DNA of 64,000 nucleotides from positions 1,984,001-2,048,000 of the forward strand of contig NZ_JBEPOH010000001.1 in NCBI RefSeq assembly GCF_040546685.1. Reading direction: 5' to 3'. The position numbers and the translations under genes are program-made. This DNA comes from Variovorax sp. OAS795 (GTDB lineage Bacteria > Pseudomonadota > Gammaproteobacteria > Burkholderiales > Burkholderiaceae_C). Below the pieces are notes generated by a model that saw nothing but the letters and a program-made list of their open reading frames with translations, ran no database searches and was not told the DNA's origin. Positions 37,473-45,308 of this stretch are shown in pieces (within the stretch, counting starts at the first letter, position 1; the number at the start of each line of letters is the position of its first letter).

Positions 37473-37548
37473 TGCGGAGTAGCTCAGACAGTAGAGCATC
37501 GGGCTCATAACCCGACCGTCGAGGATGCGATCGCCTCCTCCGCAACCA
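37473..37548 (+). tRNA. tRNA-Met-like (CAU), elbow residues degenerate
   Basis: Acceptor TGCGGAG/CTCCGCA, D-stem GCTC/GAGC, and anticodon arm TCGGG-CTCATAA-CCCGA (anticodon CAT) pair perfectly, and CCA is encoded. The D-loop AGACAGTA lacks the G18-G19 pair. The T-arm GAGGA-TGCGATC-GCCTC has G in place of U55 and an A-G closing mismatch, so the usual D-loop/T-loop contact is weakened. With a CAU anticodon it could be elongator Met or, if modified, Ile. It starts seven bases after tRNA-Asn ends. Confidence 0.85.
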
Positions 37549-37562
37549 CTTTCGGCGACAGC

Positions 37563-37642
37563 CGGCTGGAAGATGTCGAAGCGCCTGCTTAACCGCCAGC
37601 GCCGGGCCAGGTCTGGCCCTCAGGACCAAGCTCCAGCCGCCG
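37563..37642 (+). ncRNA. tRNA-sized fold between tRNA-Met and tRNA-Trp
   Basis: An 8-bp closing stem CGGCTGGA (37563-37570) / TCCAGCCG (37632-37639) encloses 61 bases. These contain a strong hairpin GGGCCAG/CTGGCCC (37604-37619) and a short GCGC/GCGC stem (37581-37584 with 37599-37602). The 3' end reads GCCG after the stem, one base from a G-CCA tail. No standard anticodon arm can be drawn. It may be a decayed tRNA or a processing element; the evidence is structural only. Confidence 0.4.
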
Positions 37643-37712
37643 CCCGTTTACAGCCGGACGCGACCCATGTATCAAGGGCGCGCGAGGCTCAGGGATTCCG
37701 AATTCAATTCGC

Positions 37713-37788
37713 CTTCCAGTAGCTTAATTGGCAGAGCACCGGTCTCCAAAACCGAAGGTTGGTGGTTCGACTCCATCCTGGTTGGCCA
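37713..37788 (+). tRNA. tRNA-Trp (CCA anticodon), imperfect acceptor
   Basis: The anticodon arm CCGGT-CTCCAAA-ACCGA carries CCA with one end mismatch. D-stem GCTT/GAGC, D-loop with GG, T-arm GGTGG-TTCGACT-CCATC, discriminator G and encoded CCA are present. The acceptor CTTCCAG/CTGGTTG has two U-U mismatches at positions 2-71 and 3-70. Possibly functional, possibly decaying. The structured RNA at 37792 begins three bases after its CCA. Confidence 0.85.
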
Positions 37789-37791
37789 GAA

Positions 37792-37939
37792 TTTCAGTGA
37801 ATGCGCAGGCTGATGCGCTTAGTGATACCGCGTAAGGCGGGAAAAGGTAGTTGGGCACACCGAGCCGTGGTACACGCCGGCGCTGAGGCTGAAACGCTGG
37901 CACCCAACCCAAGCCGGGGATAAGCGCCGGCCACTGAAA
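37792..37939 (+). ncRNA. Compact multi-branched structured RNA of unknown type
   Basis: A closing stem TTTCAGTG (37792-37799) / CACTGAAA (37932-37939) encloses four branches. (1) GCGCA/TGCGC at 37803-37818. (2) CCGC/GCGG at 37828-37840. (3) GTTGGG/CCCAAC (37850-37855 with 37903-37908), itself holding CGTG/CACG and CCGGCG/CGCTGG hairpins. (4) GCCGG/CCGGC at 37913-37931. Every stem is consistent with one fold. There is no open reading frame of note, and a terminator-like hairpin follows. I do not recognise a known class; it is not tmRNA, RNase P or 6S by eye. Confidence 0.6.
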
Positions 37940-37976
37940 CCACTTGTCTCCCGGTAGCAAAGCAGTTGCCGCCGTT

Positions 37977-37999
37977 GCCCGCCTCGTGCGGGCTTTCTT
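37977..37999 (+). terminator. Terminator-like hairpin ending the RNA cassette
   Basis: GCCCGC (37977-37982) pairs with GCGGGC (37988-37993), loop CTCGT, followed by TTTCTT. It lies just before the ribosome-binding site of the next gene. Confidence 0.7.
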
Positions 38000-38013
38000 A
38001 CATGAGGTGTCGC

Positions 38014-38199
38014 ATGACCGCTACCTCCTTCATCGCCGGCATGAACGCCCTGCAGAAGGAGCTAGACGGCTTGCCCACTGAGGTTGTTCGCCTGATCACC
38101 GGCCTCCTGGAGTTGGTAGACGTGCAGAACGGGAACATCCAGACCCTGCTCGTGGCAAACAAGAGGCTGCTCGATGTGGTCGACCGGCTCAAGGGATGA
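38014..38199 (+). CDS. Small hypothetical helical protein
   Basis: A 61-residue protein from ATG 38014, chosen because GAGGTG lies a few bases upstream; an in-frame ATG at 38002 is possible. It is probably a single amphipathic helical unit with regular Leu/Val spacing (MNALQKELDGLPTEVVRLITGLLELVDVQ), likely oligomeric. It ends two bases before the HNH gene. Confidence 0.6.
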   Translation: MTATSFIAGMNALQKELDGLPTEVVRLITGLLELVDVQNGNIQTLLVANKRLLDVVDRLKG

Positions 38200-38200
38200 C

Positions 38201-38581
38201 ATGCCAGGCAGACCAGCCCGACCGTGCACACATGCAGGATGCCAAGCCCTGAGCAGGGATGGAACGGGCCGATGCCCCGCCCACCCACGGCAAGCATGGA
38301 CACGCAATGCCCCCGCGCCCGAGAGGCTGAGGGGCCGTCGAGGTGTGGAGCGCAGGGCAGGTTGGCTGGCAGCGCACCCCCTGTGTGCCAGCTGTGAGGC
38401 GATGAGCCCGGCGCGCACCACTGCAGCCGAACAGGTGGATCACATCCTCTCCCTGGCTGAAGGTGGCAAGGACGACGAGTCGAACCTGCAGTCTCTATGC
38501 ATCCCCTGTCATGAGGCCAAGACCAAGGCAGAGAGCGCACGAGCGCGGTCCCGAGGCGGCCGAAGCCCAGGGGGTGGGTGA
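38201..38581 (+). CDS. Phage HNH endonuclease
   Basis: A 126-residue protein with the HNH signature: two CxxC pairs (CASC and CIPC) flanking the catalytic His in AEQVDHILSLAEGGKDDESNLQSLC and the following HEAKT. The N-terminal region has an extra cysteine group (CTHAGCQ, GRCPAH). Phage HNH proteins beside terminase genes stimulate DNA packaging cleavage at cos ends, and this one precedes terS by 69 bases, so that role fits. It also suggests cohesive-end packaging. Confidence 0.9.
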   Translation: MPGRPARPCTHAGCQALSRDGTGRCPAHPRQAWTRNAPAPERLRGRRGVERRAGWLAAHPLCASCEAMSPARTTAAEQVDHILSLAEGGKDDESNLQSLCIPCHEAKTKAESARARSRGGRSPGGG

Positions 38582-38650
38582 AATCTTAGAGGCCAAACCC
38601 ATGGACACCGTAGCCCTACCCTTTTTCTTGCATCCGCAAAACCAAAAATC

Positions 38651-39049
38651 ATGGCCCGTCCACGCAAGCCGAGCAACGTTCTGGAGCTGAAAGGCGCTTT
38701 CAAGAAAGACCCGGCTCGGGGAGCGGCGCGCGCGAACGAGCCAGAGGCAGCGGGCGAAATCGGTGATCCGCCAGCCCGCTTGTCCGACTTTGAACGTGAG
38801 TGCTGGGTGGAACTCGTTTCGTCTGCACATGCCGGCGTCCTGTGCGCAGCTGACCGGCTGTTCGTGGAGTATGGCGCGCGGGTCCTGGCCCAGTTGCGCA
38901 ACCAGGTCGACATCGATCCGAAGCTCGGTATCCGCTTCGAAACCGTCTGCGCGCGTCTCGGCATGACGCCCTCGGACCGGTCGAAGGTGCAGTTGCTGAA
39001 GCCGAAGGAAAATGCCAACCCCTACGAAGAGTTCAAGTCCGCCGGCTGA
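38651..39049 (+). CDS. Terminase small subunit, P27 family
   Basis: A 132-residue protein beginning MARPRKPSNVLELKGAFKKDP, the common start of P27-type small terminases, followed by a helical oligomerisation region and a short C-terminal LLKPKENANPYEEF. It recognises viral DNA and activates the large subunit. It overlaps the large-subunit gene by 38 bases. Confidence 0.9.
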   Translation: MARPRKPSNVLELKGAFKKDPARGAARANEPEAAGEIGDPPARLSDFERECWVELVSSAHAGVLCAADRLFVEYGARVLAQLRNQVDIDPKLGIRFETVCARLGMTPSDRSKVQLLKPKENANPYEEFKSAG

Positions 39050-40718
39050 CCACGCCGGGAAGGCGCAGTGGTACGCCGAATCGGTTTTGAACGGGACAGT
39101 GCCGGCCGGGCACTGGGTTCGGCAGGCTGCGAAGCGCCACCTGGACGATCTGAAGAAGTCGAAGGCCAAGGCATACCCCTTCAAGTTCGAAGCGGACAAA
39201 GGGGCGAAGGTTTGCCGCTTCATTGAGAAGCTGCCGCACACGAAGGGCAAGTGGGCCGCCAAGAAGGAGGTCATCAGGCTTCAGCCGTGGCAGTGTTTCC
39301 TTGTAGTCGTCGGTTTCGGATGGCTGCGGAAGAAGAACGGCAAGCGCCGATTCCGCACCTTCTATTGGGAGATCCCGCGGAAGAACGGCAAGTCGCTCCT
39401 GGCCGGCGGCATCGGCAACTACATGTTCACGGCCGACGGCGAATTCGGAGCCGAGGTGTACTCGGGAGCGACGACGGAAAAGCAGGCGTGGGAGGTCTTC
39501 GGGCCGGCCCGCCTGATGATGAAGCGAAACGAGGGTTTGGCCTCTCACATGGGCGTGGAGGTGATGGCGAAGGGCATGGTGGTCCTCTCCAACGGTAGCA
39601 AGTTCGAGCCGGTGATCGGCAACCCTGGCGACGGCGCTTCGCCTTCTTGCGCGATCGTTGACGAGTACCACGAGCACGACACTCCGACGCTCTACGACAC
39701 GATGGAAACCGGCATGGGCGCGCGCGAGCAGCCTTTGATCCTGGCCATCACCACGGCGGGGGCGAACATCGCCGGCCCGTGCCACGAGAAGCACGATGAG
39801 GTTTGCAAGGTGCTCGACGGCATCCAGGAGGACGACGAGCTATTCGGCGTCATCTTCGGCATCGACAAAGAGGACGACTGGGCAGATCCGAAGTCGCTCA
39901 TCAAGGCGAATCCGAACTACGGCGTGTCGGTCGATGCGGACTTTCTGCTCGCCCAGCAGCGCCGAGCGCTGCAGAACCCTTTGCAGCAGAACAAGTTCAA
40001 GACGAAGCACTTGAACGTTTGGACGTCGGTTTTCGCCGGGGTCATGAACATGCAGCAATGGGCACTTTGTGCAGACCCATTGCTGGACGAGGAAGAGTTG
40101 AAGGGCTGCGACAGCTGGGTGGCGGTCGACCTCGCATCGAAATCCGACCTTTGCGCGGAGCAGCGGCTGTACCGCAGGGACTCTCACGGGAAGGCGCACT
40201 ACTACCTGTTCGGCTCCTACTGGCTTCCGGAAGAAGCAGTCGAAGAACCTGGCCCCAATGCTGCGCACTACGCGAAGTGGGTCAAGCAGGGGCTGTTGAT
40301 CCAGACCGATGGGGCAACGGTCGATTTCGAGCAGATCACAGAGCAAGTGATCGAGGACTGCAAGCGCATCAACCCGCGGGAGGCGATCTTCGATCCCTTC
40401 AACGCCGTGCAGATGATGCAGGCGCTGATGGCGAAGAACATCGAAGCAGTCGAGTTCATCCAGACGCCCGCGAACTTCGCGGTGCCGCTCGATGAATTGC
40501 TGACCGCGGTCAAGGACGGAAGGTTTCACCATGACGGCAACGCGATGACGACCTGGTGCATGAGCAACATGGTTGCGCGGCCGGCGAAGAAGGGGCTTGT
40601 GTCCCCGATCAAACAGAAGCCGCACCAGAAGATTGACGGAGCGGTCGCAGCAATCATGGCTATGGCGCGTGCATGCGCCGAAGAGCCGACACAGGAACCT
40701 TCAATTCGATGGCTATGA
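39012..40718 (+). CDS. Terminase large subunit
   Basis: A 568-residue packaging motor. ATPase domain: adenine-binding Gln in RLQPWQCFLV, Walker A IPRKNGKS (121-128), Walker B with Asp217-Glu218 (CAIVDEYHEHD). A C-terminal RNase H-like nuclease domain begins near VAVDLASKSDL, with further acids in AIFDPFNAVQ. It cuts concatemers and pumps DNA into the prohead. Its stop overlaps the portal start. Confidence 0.94.
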   Translation: MPTPTKSSSPPADHAGKAQWYAESVLNGTVPAGHWVRQAAKRHLDDLKKSKAKAYPFKFEADKGAKVCRFIEKLPHTKGKWAAKKEVIRLQPWQCFLVVVGFGWLRKKNGKRRFRTFYWEIPRKNGKSLLAGGIGNYMFTADGEFGAEVYSGATTEKQAWEVFGPARLMMKRNEGLASHMGVEVMAKGMVVLSNGSKFEPVIGNPGDGASPSCAIVDEYHEHDTPTLYDTMETGMGAREQPLILAITTAGANIAGPCHEKHDEVCKVLDGIQEDDELFGVIFGIDKEDDWADPKSLIKANPNYGVSVDADFLLAQQRRALQNPLQQNKFKTKHLNVWTSVFAGVMNMQQWALCADPLLDEEELKGCDSWVAVDLASKSDLCAEQRLYRRDSHGKAHYYLFGSYWLPEEAVEEPGPNAAHYAKWVKQGLLIQTDGATVDFEQITEQVIEDCKRINPREAIFDPFNAVQMMQALMAKNIEAVEFIQTPANFAVPLDELLTAVKDGRFHHDGNAMTTWCMSNMVARPAKKGLVSPIKQKPHQKIDGAVAAIMAMARACAEEPTQEPSIRWL

Positions 40719-42241
40719 ACCTACTCGCACCGCTGACGCGCGCGATGGCGGCAATTCGCGTCCGCCTCGCCGATCCGCAGCGGGCCGGGAAGAGCAGCTT
40801 TTTTGGCAGGACTGCCGCTGGCGTTCCTGTCACTCATGAGCTCGCGGAGCAAGTCGCCGCCGTGTGGGCTTGCATGGACGTGATCGCGTCCGCGCTTTCC
40901 TCGAGCGACTGGAACGTGTACGCGGGAACGCGGGGCGAGAACAAGAAGCGGGCCCTCCCGGACGACTCGCTGCAGTTCATCATGAACACGCGGTTCAATC
41001 CGGAGATGACAGCGCAGGCGGGGAAGCGAGCCGTAGCGCTGGGCGCCGTGGGCTTCGGCACTGGCTATGCGGAGATCGAAACCGACCTGGCCGGCCGGAT
41101 CATCCGGCTCTGGCCGATCGCCCCCAACCGCGTCGAGCCGCGGCGCGACATGGAAACCGGGCGCTTGTTCTATCGGGTCATGCAGGAGTGGGGCGGCGGC
41201 TGGGTGGACATGGAGCCCGACGAGCTCTTCATCATGCGTGGCGCTGGCCTTCTTGGTTTTGCAGGCGACGACACGATCGGGCGAGCGATCCAGACGATTG
41301 CCACCGCGATCGCACTCGATCAGTACGCCGCGGGGTTCTTCGGAAACGGCGCTCAGCTGGGGACCGTCTTCACCTACAAGGGAAAGTTGGACGACGCACA
41401 CTTCGCGCGCGTTAAGGAGCAACTCGACCAGCGCCACACGGGAGTGAAGAACGCCTTCCGTTCGGGATTCTTCGAAGGCGCCGGCGAGTGGGACGTCAAA
41501 ACCATGGGCGTCGACGCAGAAAAAGCGCAGCTCATCGAGGCGAAACACCTCTCTGTCGAGGAAATCTGCCGCTGGTTTCGTGTCCCGCCGCACAAGATCG
41601 CGCACCTGTTGCGCGCCACGAACAACAACATCGAGCACCAGGGCCTGGAGTTCTCGCGCGACACGCTGCGCCCATGGGTCAAGGAAATCGAGCAGGAAGC
41701 CGACTACAAGCTCATCCCGTACCGCGGGCCGAGGAAGTTCGTAGAGATTGATGTCGATTGGGCGGAGCAGGGCGACTACAAGAGCCGGGCGGAAGCCTAT
41801 GCAGTGCTCGCCGGCACAGGTGCCTTCAGCCCGAACATGATCCTCCGCAAGTTGGGCGAGAACACTCTGGGCGCGGAGGGAGACATCCATTTCGTGAACG
41901 GCGCGGCTATCCCGCTTGATCGGATCGGAGACGCATACGACCAGGCGCAGGCCACAACGCCGCCGAACCCTGCGCCGCCGGCCACCGACGACACGGCGCA
42001 GGCATGGCTCGCATCGGTCTACGCGCGGATTCAGCGGCGCTTCGACAACCGCTCGCGTGCGGACAGCGTTGCCGGTGCGCTCAGCGATGCAAAGACCTAT
42101 GGCCCCGAGCAGGTAGGCGAACTTGCCGCCGTCCTTGGTGGTCGACTCCAGGCCGCCCAAGAGATGGCCCTGCGAATGGTGAATAGCCCGCTTCTGCCTG
42201 AAGACGCGGCGGCCCTGGTATTCGAAAAGGAAACCGCATGA
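40715..42241 (+). CDS. Phage portal protein, HK97 type
   Basis: A 508-residue protein; start ATG 40715 is the one forming the ATGA overlap with terL (ATG 40709 also in frame). Family features: VAAVWACMDVIASALSSSDWNVY near the N-terminus, a central GLQFGTVF-like GAQLGTVFTYKG, and the SVEEICRWFRVPPHKIAHL / NNIEHQGLEFSRDTLRPW block typical of HK97-type portals. It forms the dodecameric ring through which DNA passes. Confidence 0.93.
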   Translation: MNLLAPLTRAMAAIRVRLADPQRAGKSSFFGRTAAGVPVTHELAEQVAAVWACMDVIASALSSSDWNVYAGTRGENKKRALPDDSLQFIMNTRFNPEMTAQAGKRAVALGAVGFGTGYAEIETDLAGRIIRLWPIAPNRVEPRRDMETGRLFYRVMQEWGGGWVDMEPDELFIMRGAGLLGFAGDDTIGRAIQTIATAIALDQYAAGFFGNGAQLGTVFTYKGKLDDAHFARVKEQLDQRHTGVKNAFRSGFFEGAGEWDVKTMGVDAEKAQLIEAKHLSVEEICRWFRVPPHKIAHLLRATNNNIEHQGLEFSRDTLRPWVKEIEQEADYKLIPYRGPRKFVEIDVDWAEQGDYKSRAEAYAVLAGTGAFSPNMILRKLGENTLGAEGDIHFVNGAAIPLDRIGDAYDQAQATTPPNPAPPATDDTAQAWLASVYARIQRRFDNRSRADSVAGALSDAKTYGPEQVGELAAVLGGRLQAAQEMALRMVNSPLLPEDAAALVFEKETA

Positions 42242-42924
42242 CCCAATTTTTCGCGAAGACTGCCGGCAAGCGCGGCGAGATCTACGTCTACGACGCGATC
42301 GGCCGGAGCTTCTTCGACGACGGCGTGAGCGCTAAGTCGTTTGCCGAGTCGCTGAAGGCGCTTGGCAATGTCTCCGCGCTGGACTTGTACATCAACAGCC
42401 CCGGTGGCTCGGTGTTCGAAGGCTTGGCCATCTACAACCAGATCAAGCGATTCGCCGGCGAGAAAATCGTCCACATCGACGGTATCGCGGCCAGCATCTC
42501 TTCGGTGATCGCCATGGCCGGCGACGAGGTGCGCATCGCCGCGAACGGCACGATCATGATCCACGACCCCTGGGGGATGACCATGGGAACGGCAGAGGAA
42601 ATGCGCAAGACGGCCGACTCGTTGGACAAGACGCGCGACGTCTTGCTCGAGAACTACGTCGCCCGCACCGGCGGCAAGCGCGAGCAGATCAGCGCATGGA
42701 TGGCGGCGGAAACATGGATGAACGCCGACGAAGCCGTCGAACGTGGTTTCGCGACGAGCAAGGTCGAGGAGAAGCAGTTCAACGCTGCCTTCCCCATGCT
42801 CGACAAATTCAACAAGGTGCCGGCAGGCCTGCGCAAGCAAGCCACCAGCGTCGATGCCCGGATGGCGCAGATGTCCATGCGCCTCCAAAAACTGAATCTC
42901 GGGGCCAGCCCCAAGACCGCGTAG
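42238..42924 (+). CDS. ClpP-like (S14) prohead protease
   Basis: A 228-residue ClpP-fold protease: NSPGGSVFEGLAIYNQIK, catalytic Ser86 in DGIAASISSVIAMAG, and His109 in TIMIHDPW. In HK97-like phages a ClpP-type enzyme lies between portal and capsid genes and trims the scaffolding domain of the capsid precursor. It starts in an ATGA overlap with the portal gene. Confidence 0.93.
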   Translation: MTQFFAKTAGKRGEIYVYDAIGRSFFDDGVSAKSFAESLKALGNVSALDLYINSPGGSVFEGLAIYNQIKRFAGEKIVHIDGIAASISSVIAMAGDEVRIAANGTIMIHDPWGMTMGTAEEMRKTADSLDKTRDVLLENYVARTGGKREQISAWMAAETWMNADEAVERGFATSKVEEKQFNAAFPMLDKFNKVPAGLRKQATSVDARMAQMSMRLQKLNLGASPKTA

Positions 42925-42949
42925 GGCCAGCCCTCCGCATCACAGCAGC

Positions 42950-42972
42950 AAGCCGCCTCAGGGCGGCTTTTT
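42950..42972 (+). terminator. Intrinsic terminator between protease and capsid genes
   Basis: AAGCCGCC (42950-42957), loop TCAG, GGCGGCTT (42962-42969) followed by TTT. It is placed inside the late operon directly before the most abundant product. Confidence 0.85.
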
Positions 42973-42994
42973 CCTTTCTGAAACAGGAGTTTCC

Positions 42995-44455
42995 ATGAAG
43001 ACTTTCAAGCTGGCCCTCACCGCTGCGGCGGTAGCCATGTCCCTCGGCTTTGCCGAATCCGCCGTCGTCCGCAATGACGCCGCCTCGCTCGAGCAGATGC
43101 AAAACCGTCTGATCGAGCTCAACGCCGAAGCCAACAACATCAAGGCCCGAGCCGCCGCCGAGCAACGCGACATGACCGACGACGAGCGCAAGGATCTCGA
43201 CCAGATCTTCGCGTCGTTCGAAGAACTGTCCGCCGACATCGAGCGCCTGGAACGCCTGGACACCATGAACGCCTCGATCGCCGCCCCTGCTGGCCGGCGC
43301 ACCGAAGCCGATGGCGCCCCGGACACCCAGGCAGCCGCGAACCCGAACCAGACCCGCGCGCAGATCGAGAGCCAGCGCCAGCGTGCATCGGTCCCTGCGC
43401 AGCCGCGCGACAACCGTGAAACCGGCAAGTGGGGCTTCCGCTCGCAAGGCGAGTACTTCTCGGCCGTGGTGAAGGCTTCGCAACGCGGCGCCGCTCCCGA
43501 TCCCCGCCTGATCGCCAACGCACCGACCAGCTACGGCTCGGAAGGTGTCGGCGCTGACGGTGGCTTCGCAGTGCCCCCGGACTTCCGCACGGCCATCGTT
43601 CAGAAGGTCATGGCGGAAGACTCGCTGCTCGGCCGCACCGACCAGATGACGACCAGCTCGAACAGCATCACGGTCCCGACCGACGAAACCACGCCGTGGC
43701 AGGCAACCGGCGGCATTCAGGCCTACTGGGAGTCGGAAGGCGGCCAGAAGCAGCAGTCGAAGCCGCAGCTGACCGAGAAGACCGTCAAGGCGAACAAGAT
43801 CATCGCCCTCGTGCCGATGACCGACGAGCTTCTGCAGGACGCGCCTTCGATGGCCGCCTACGTGGCGAGCAAGGCGCCGGTCAAGATCGACTTCAAGGTC
43901 AACCAGGCGCTGATCAGCGGTACAGGCGTGGGCCAGCCGCTGGGCTTCCTGAACTCGGGCGCACTGGTGACGGTGGCTGCACAGTCGGCGCAGACCGCTG
44001 ACACGGTGGTCTACGACAACATCGTGAACATGTACACCCGCATGCCGGCCTCGGCCAAGCGCACCGCGGTGTGGCTCGTCAACGAAGACGTCGAAGCGCA
44101 ACTGATGAAGATGCAGTTCCCCGGCACCGGCACGGCCGTCCCCGTGTACCTGCCGCCCGGCGGTCTTTCGGCCGCGCCCTACGGCACGCTGCTCGGTCGC
44201 CCGGTGATCACGTCGGAAGCGGCCCCGGCCCTCGGCGATGTCGGCGACATCTCGTTCGTGGACTTCTCGCAGTACATGAGCGTGGTGAAGGCCGGCGGCG
44301 TCAAGCAGGACGTTTCCATTCACCTTTTCTTCGACTACGACATCACGGCCTTCCGGTTCGTGCTGCGCGTCGGTGGCCAGCCGTGGTGGAACACCCCGAT
44401 CACCCGCGCCAACGGCTCCAGCCGCTCGCCGTTCGTGACGCTCGCCGCACGCTGA
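42995..44455 (+). CDS. Major capsid protein, HK97 fold, with N-terminal delta domain
   Basis: A 486-residue precursor. Residues about 27-130 are a charged coiled-coil delta/scaffold domain (LEQMQNRLIELNAEANNIKARA), expected to be removed by the adjacent protease. The rest is the HK97 capsid body: GGFAVPPDFRTAIVQKV, an E-loop region, and APALGDVGDISFVDFSQYM in the A/P-domain. Unusually, residues 1-25 (FKLALTAAAVAMSLGFA) look like a signal peptide. A UUCG-loop hairpin (44463-44476) follows the stop. Confidence 0.93.
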   Translation: MKTFKLALTAAAVAMSLGFAESAVVRNDAASLEQMQNRLIELNAEANNIKARAAAEQRDMTDDERKDLDQIFASFEELSADIERLERLDTMNASIAAPAGRRTEADGAPDTQAAANPNQTRAQIESQRQRASVPAQPRDNRETGKWGFRSQGEYFSAVVKASQRGAAPDPRLIANAPTSYGSEGVGADGGFAVPPDFRTAIVQKVMAEDSLLGRTDQMTTSSNSITVPTDETTPWQATGGIQAYWESEGGQKQQSKPQLTEKTVKANKIIALVPMTDELLQDAPSMAAYVASKAPVKIDFKVNQALISGTGVGQPLGFLNSGALVTVAAQSAQTADTVVYDNIVNMYTRMPASAKRTAVWLVNEDVEAQLMKMQFPGTGTAVPVYLPPGGLSAAPYGTLLGRPVITSEAAPALGDVGDISFVDFSQYMSVVKAGGVKQDVSIHLFFDYDITAFRFVLRVGGQPWWNTPITRANGSSRSPFVTLAAR

Positions 44456-44504
44456 TCCAGTCGGCCCTTCGGGGCCTTCCTCCATCACCTTTCAAGGAAC
44501 CATC

Positions 44505-44954
44505 ATGAACAAGACCCCTACCGAAGTCGCCGCGATCGTCGGCAACATCGATCCGGACGCCTACGCGGCTTCCACCGTGGCCACGAACGAGTACATCCCT
44601 CTGAAGTTCTTTCGCCGTTTCATGGCGATCGTTCAAGCGGGCGACATCGTCGCGACCGGCACCATCGACGCAAAGCTGATCTCGTACACGAACGGCAGCG
44701 GCAGCGGCGCGGCCGACATCACCGGCGCTGCCATCACTCAGCTGACCGCGGCCGGCACGGACAGCAACAAGCAGGTCATCATCAACCTGAACACCGACAT
44801 GTTGGCCGGCAGCACGGCAACTCACTTCAAGCTGTCCGTGACCATGGGCGTTGCAGGCGCCGACCTGAGTGCGGTCGTGCTCGGCTTCGATCCGCTCTAC
44901 AGCCCGGCATCGGACAACGACGTTGCCACGGTCGACGAGATCGTCAGCGTCTGA
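44505..44954 (+). CDS. Probable head decoration protein
   Basis: A 149-residue Gly/Ala/Thr-rich beta protein located directly after the capsid gene, the usual place for a capsid-decorating or stabilising protein. Features: VAAIVGNIDPDAYAASTVATN at the start and a repetitive beta region (TGTIDAKLISYTNGSGSGAADITG). No family named with certainty. A 7-bp UUCG hairpin (44963-44980) follows. Confidence 0.6.
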   Translation: MNKTPTEVAAIVGNIDPDAYAASTVATNEYIPLKFFRRFMAIVQAGDIVATGTIDAKLISYTNGSGSGAADITGAAITQLTAAGTDSNKQVIINLNTDMLAGSTATHFKLSVTMGVAGADLSAVVLGFDPLYSPASDNDVATVDEIVSV

Positions 44955-44990
44955 TGAAAACGGGAGCCCTTCGGGGCTCCTGAACATCCC

Positions 44991-45308
44991 ATGAAGACCA
45001 TCAAATTTACCGAAGAGCGCGAGTTCGACTATGGCGACGGCCCCGTCCTTCACAAGATCGGCGACGTCGTTTCACTGCGCGACGACAAGGCCCAGCGATG
45101 GATCACCCGCGGTGTCGCGTACCAGCTGACGGACAAAGAGATCAAGGCGGAAGGCAAACGCAATGACAACGCCATGGAAAGTTCCGCCGATGTGGCAGGG
45201 GCAGACAGTGGCGATTCTGGCGAGCGGTCCGTCGATGTCCCTCAAGGTGACGCTGGCGCTCCTGCACCGGCGCCAGCGCGGAAAACTGCCGGTAGCCGTC
45301 GTCAATGA
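44991..45308 (+). CDS. Hypothetical head-region protein
   Basis: A 105-residue protein. The first 50 residues form a small beta domain seen next to capsid genes in many phages (TIKFTEEREFDYGDGPVLHKIGDVV). The last 50 are Ala/Pro/Asp-rich low complexity. That tail is read in a second frame as the start of the next gene, an overlap of 146 bases. No function can be assigned. Confidence 0.65.
   Translation: MKTIKFTEEREFDYGDGPVLHKIGDVVSLRDDKAQRWITRGVAYQLTDKEIKAEGKRNDNAMESSADVAGADSGDSGERSVDVPQGDAGAPAPAPARKTAGSRRQ

Noticed and set aside
37792..37939. Interpretation of the structured RNA as an HDV-like ribozyme, using GTTGGG/CCCAAC and GCCGGCGC/GCGCCGGC as a pseudoknot
   Set aside because: A nested fold explains the same bases with more pairs, and the expected HDV catalytic C context and short P1 at the 5' end are not found.
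44951..44990. Second hammerhead core, since CTGATGA occurs at the stop of the decoration gene
   Set aside because: The sequence after the hairpin lacks GAAA and no stem III or stem I can be formed; the match is chance.
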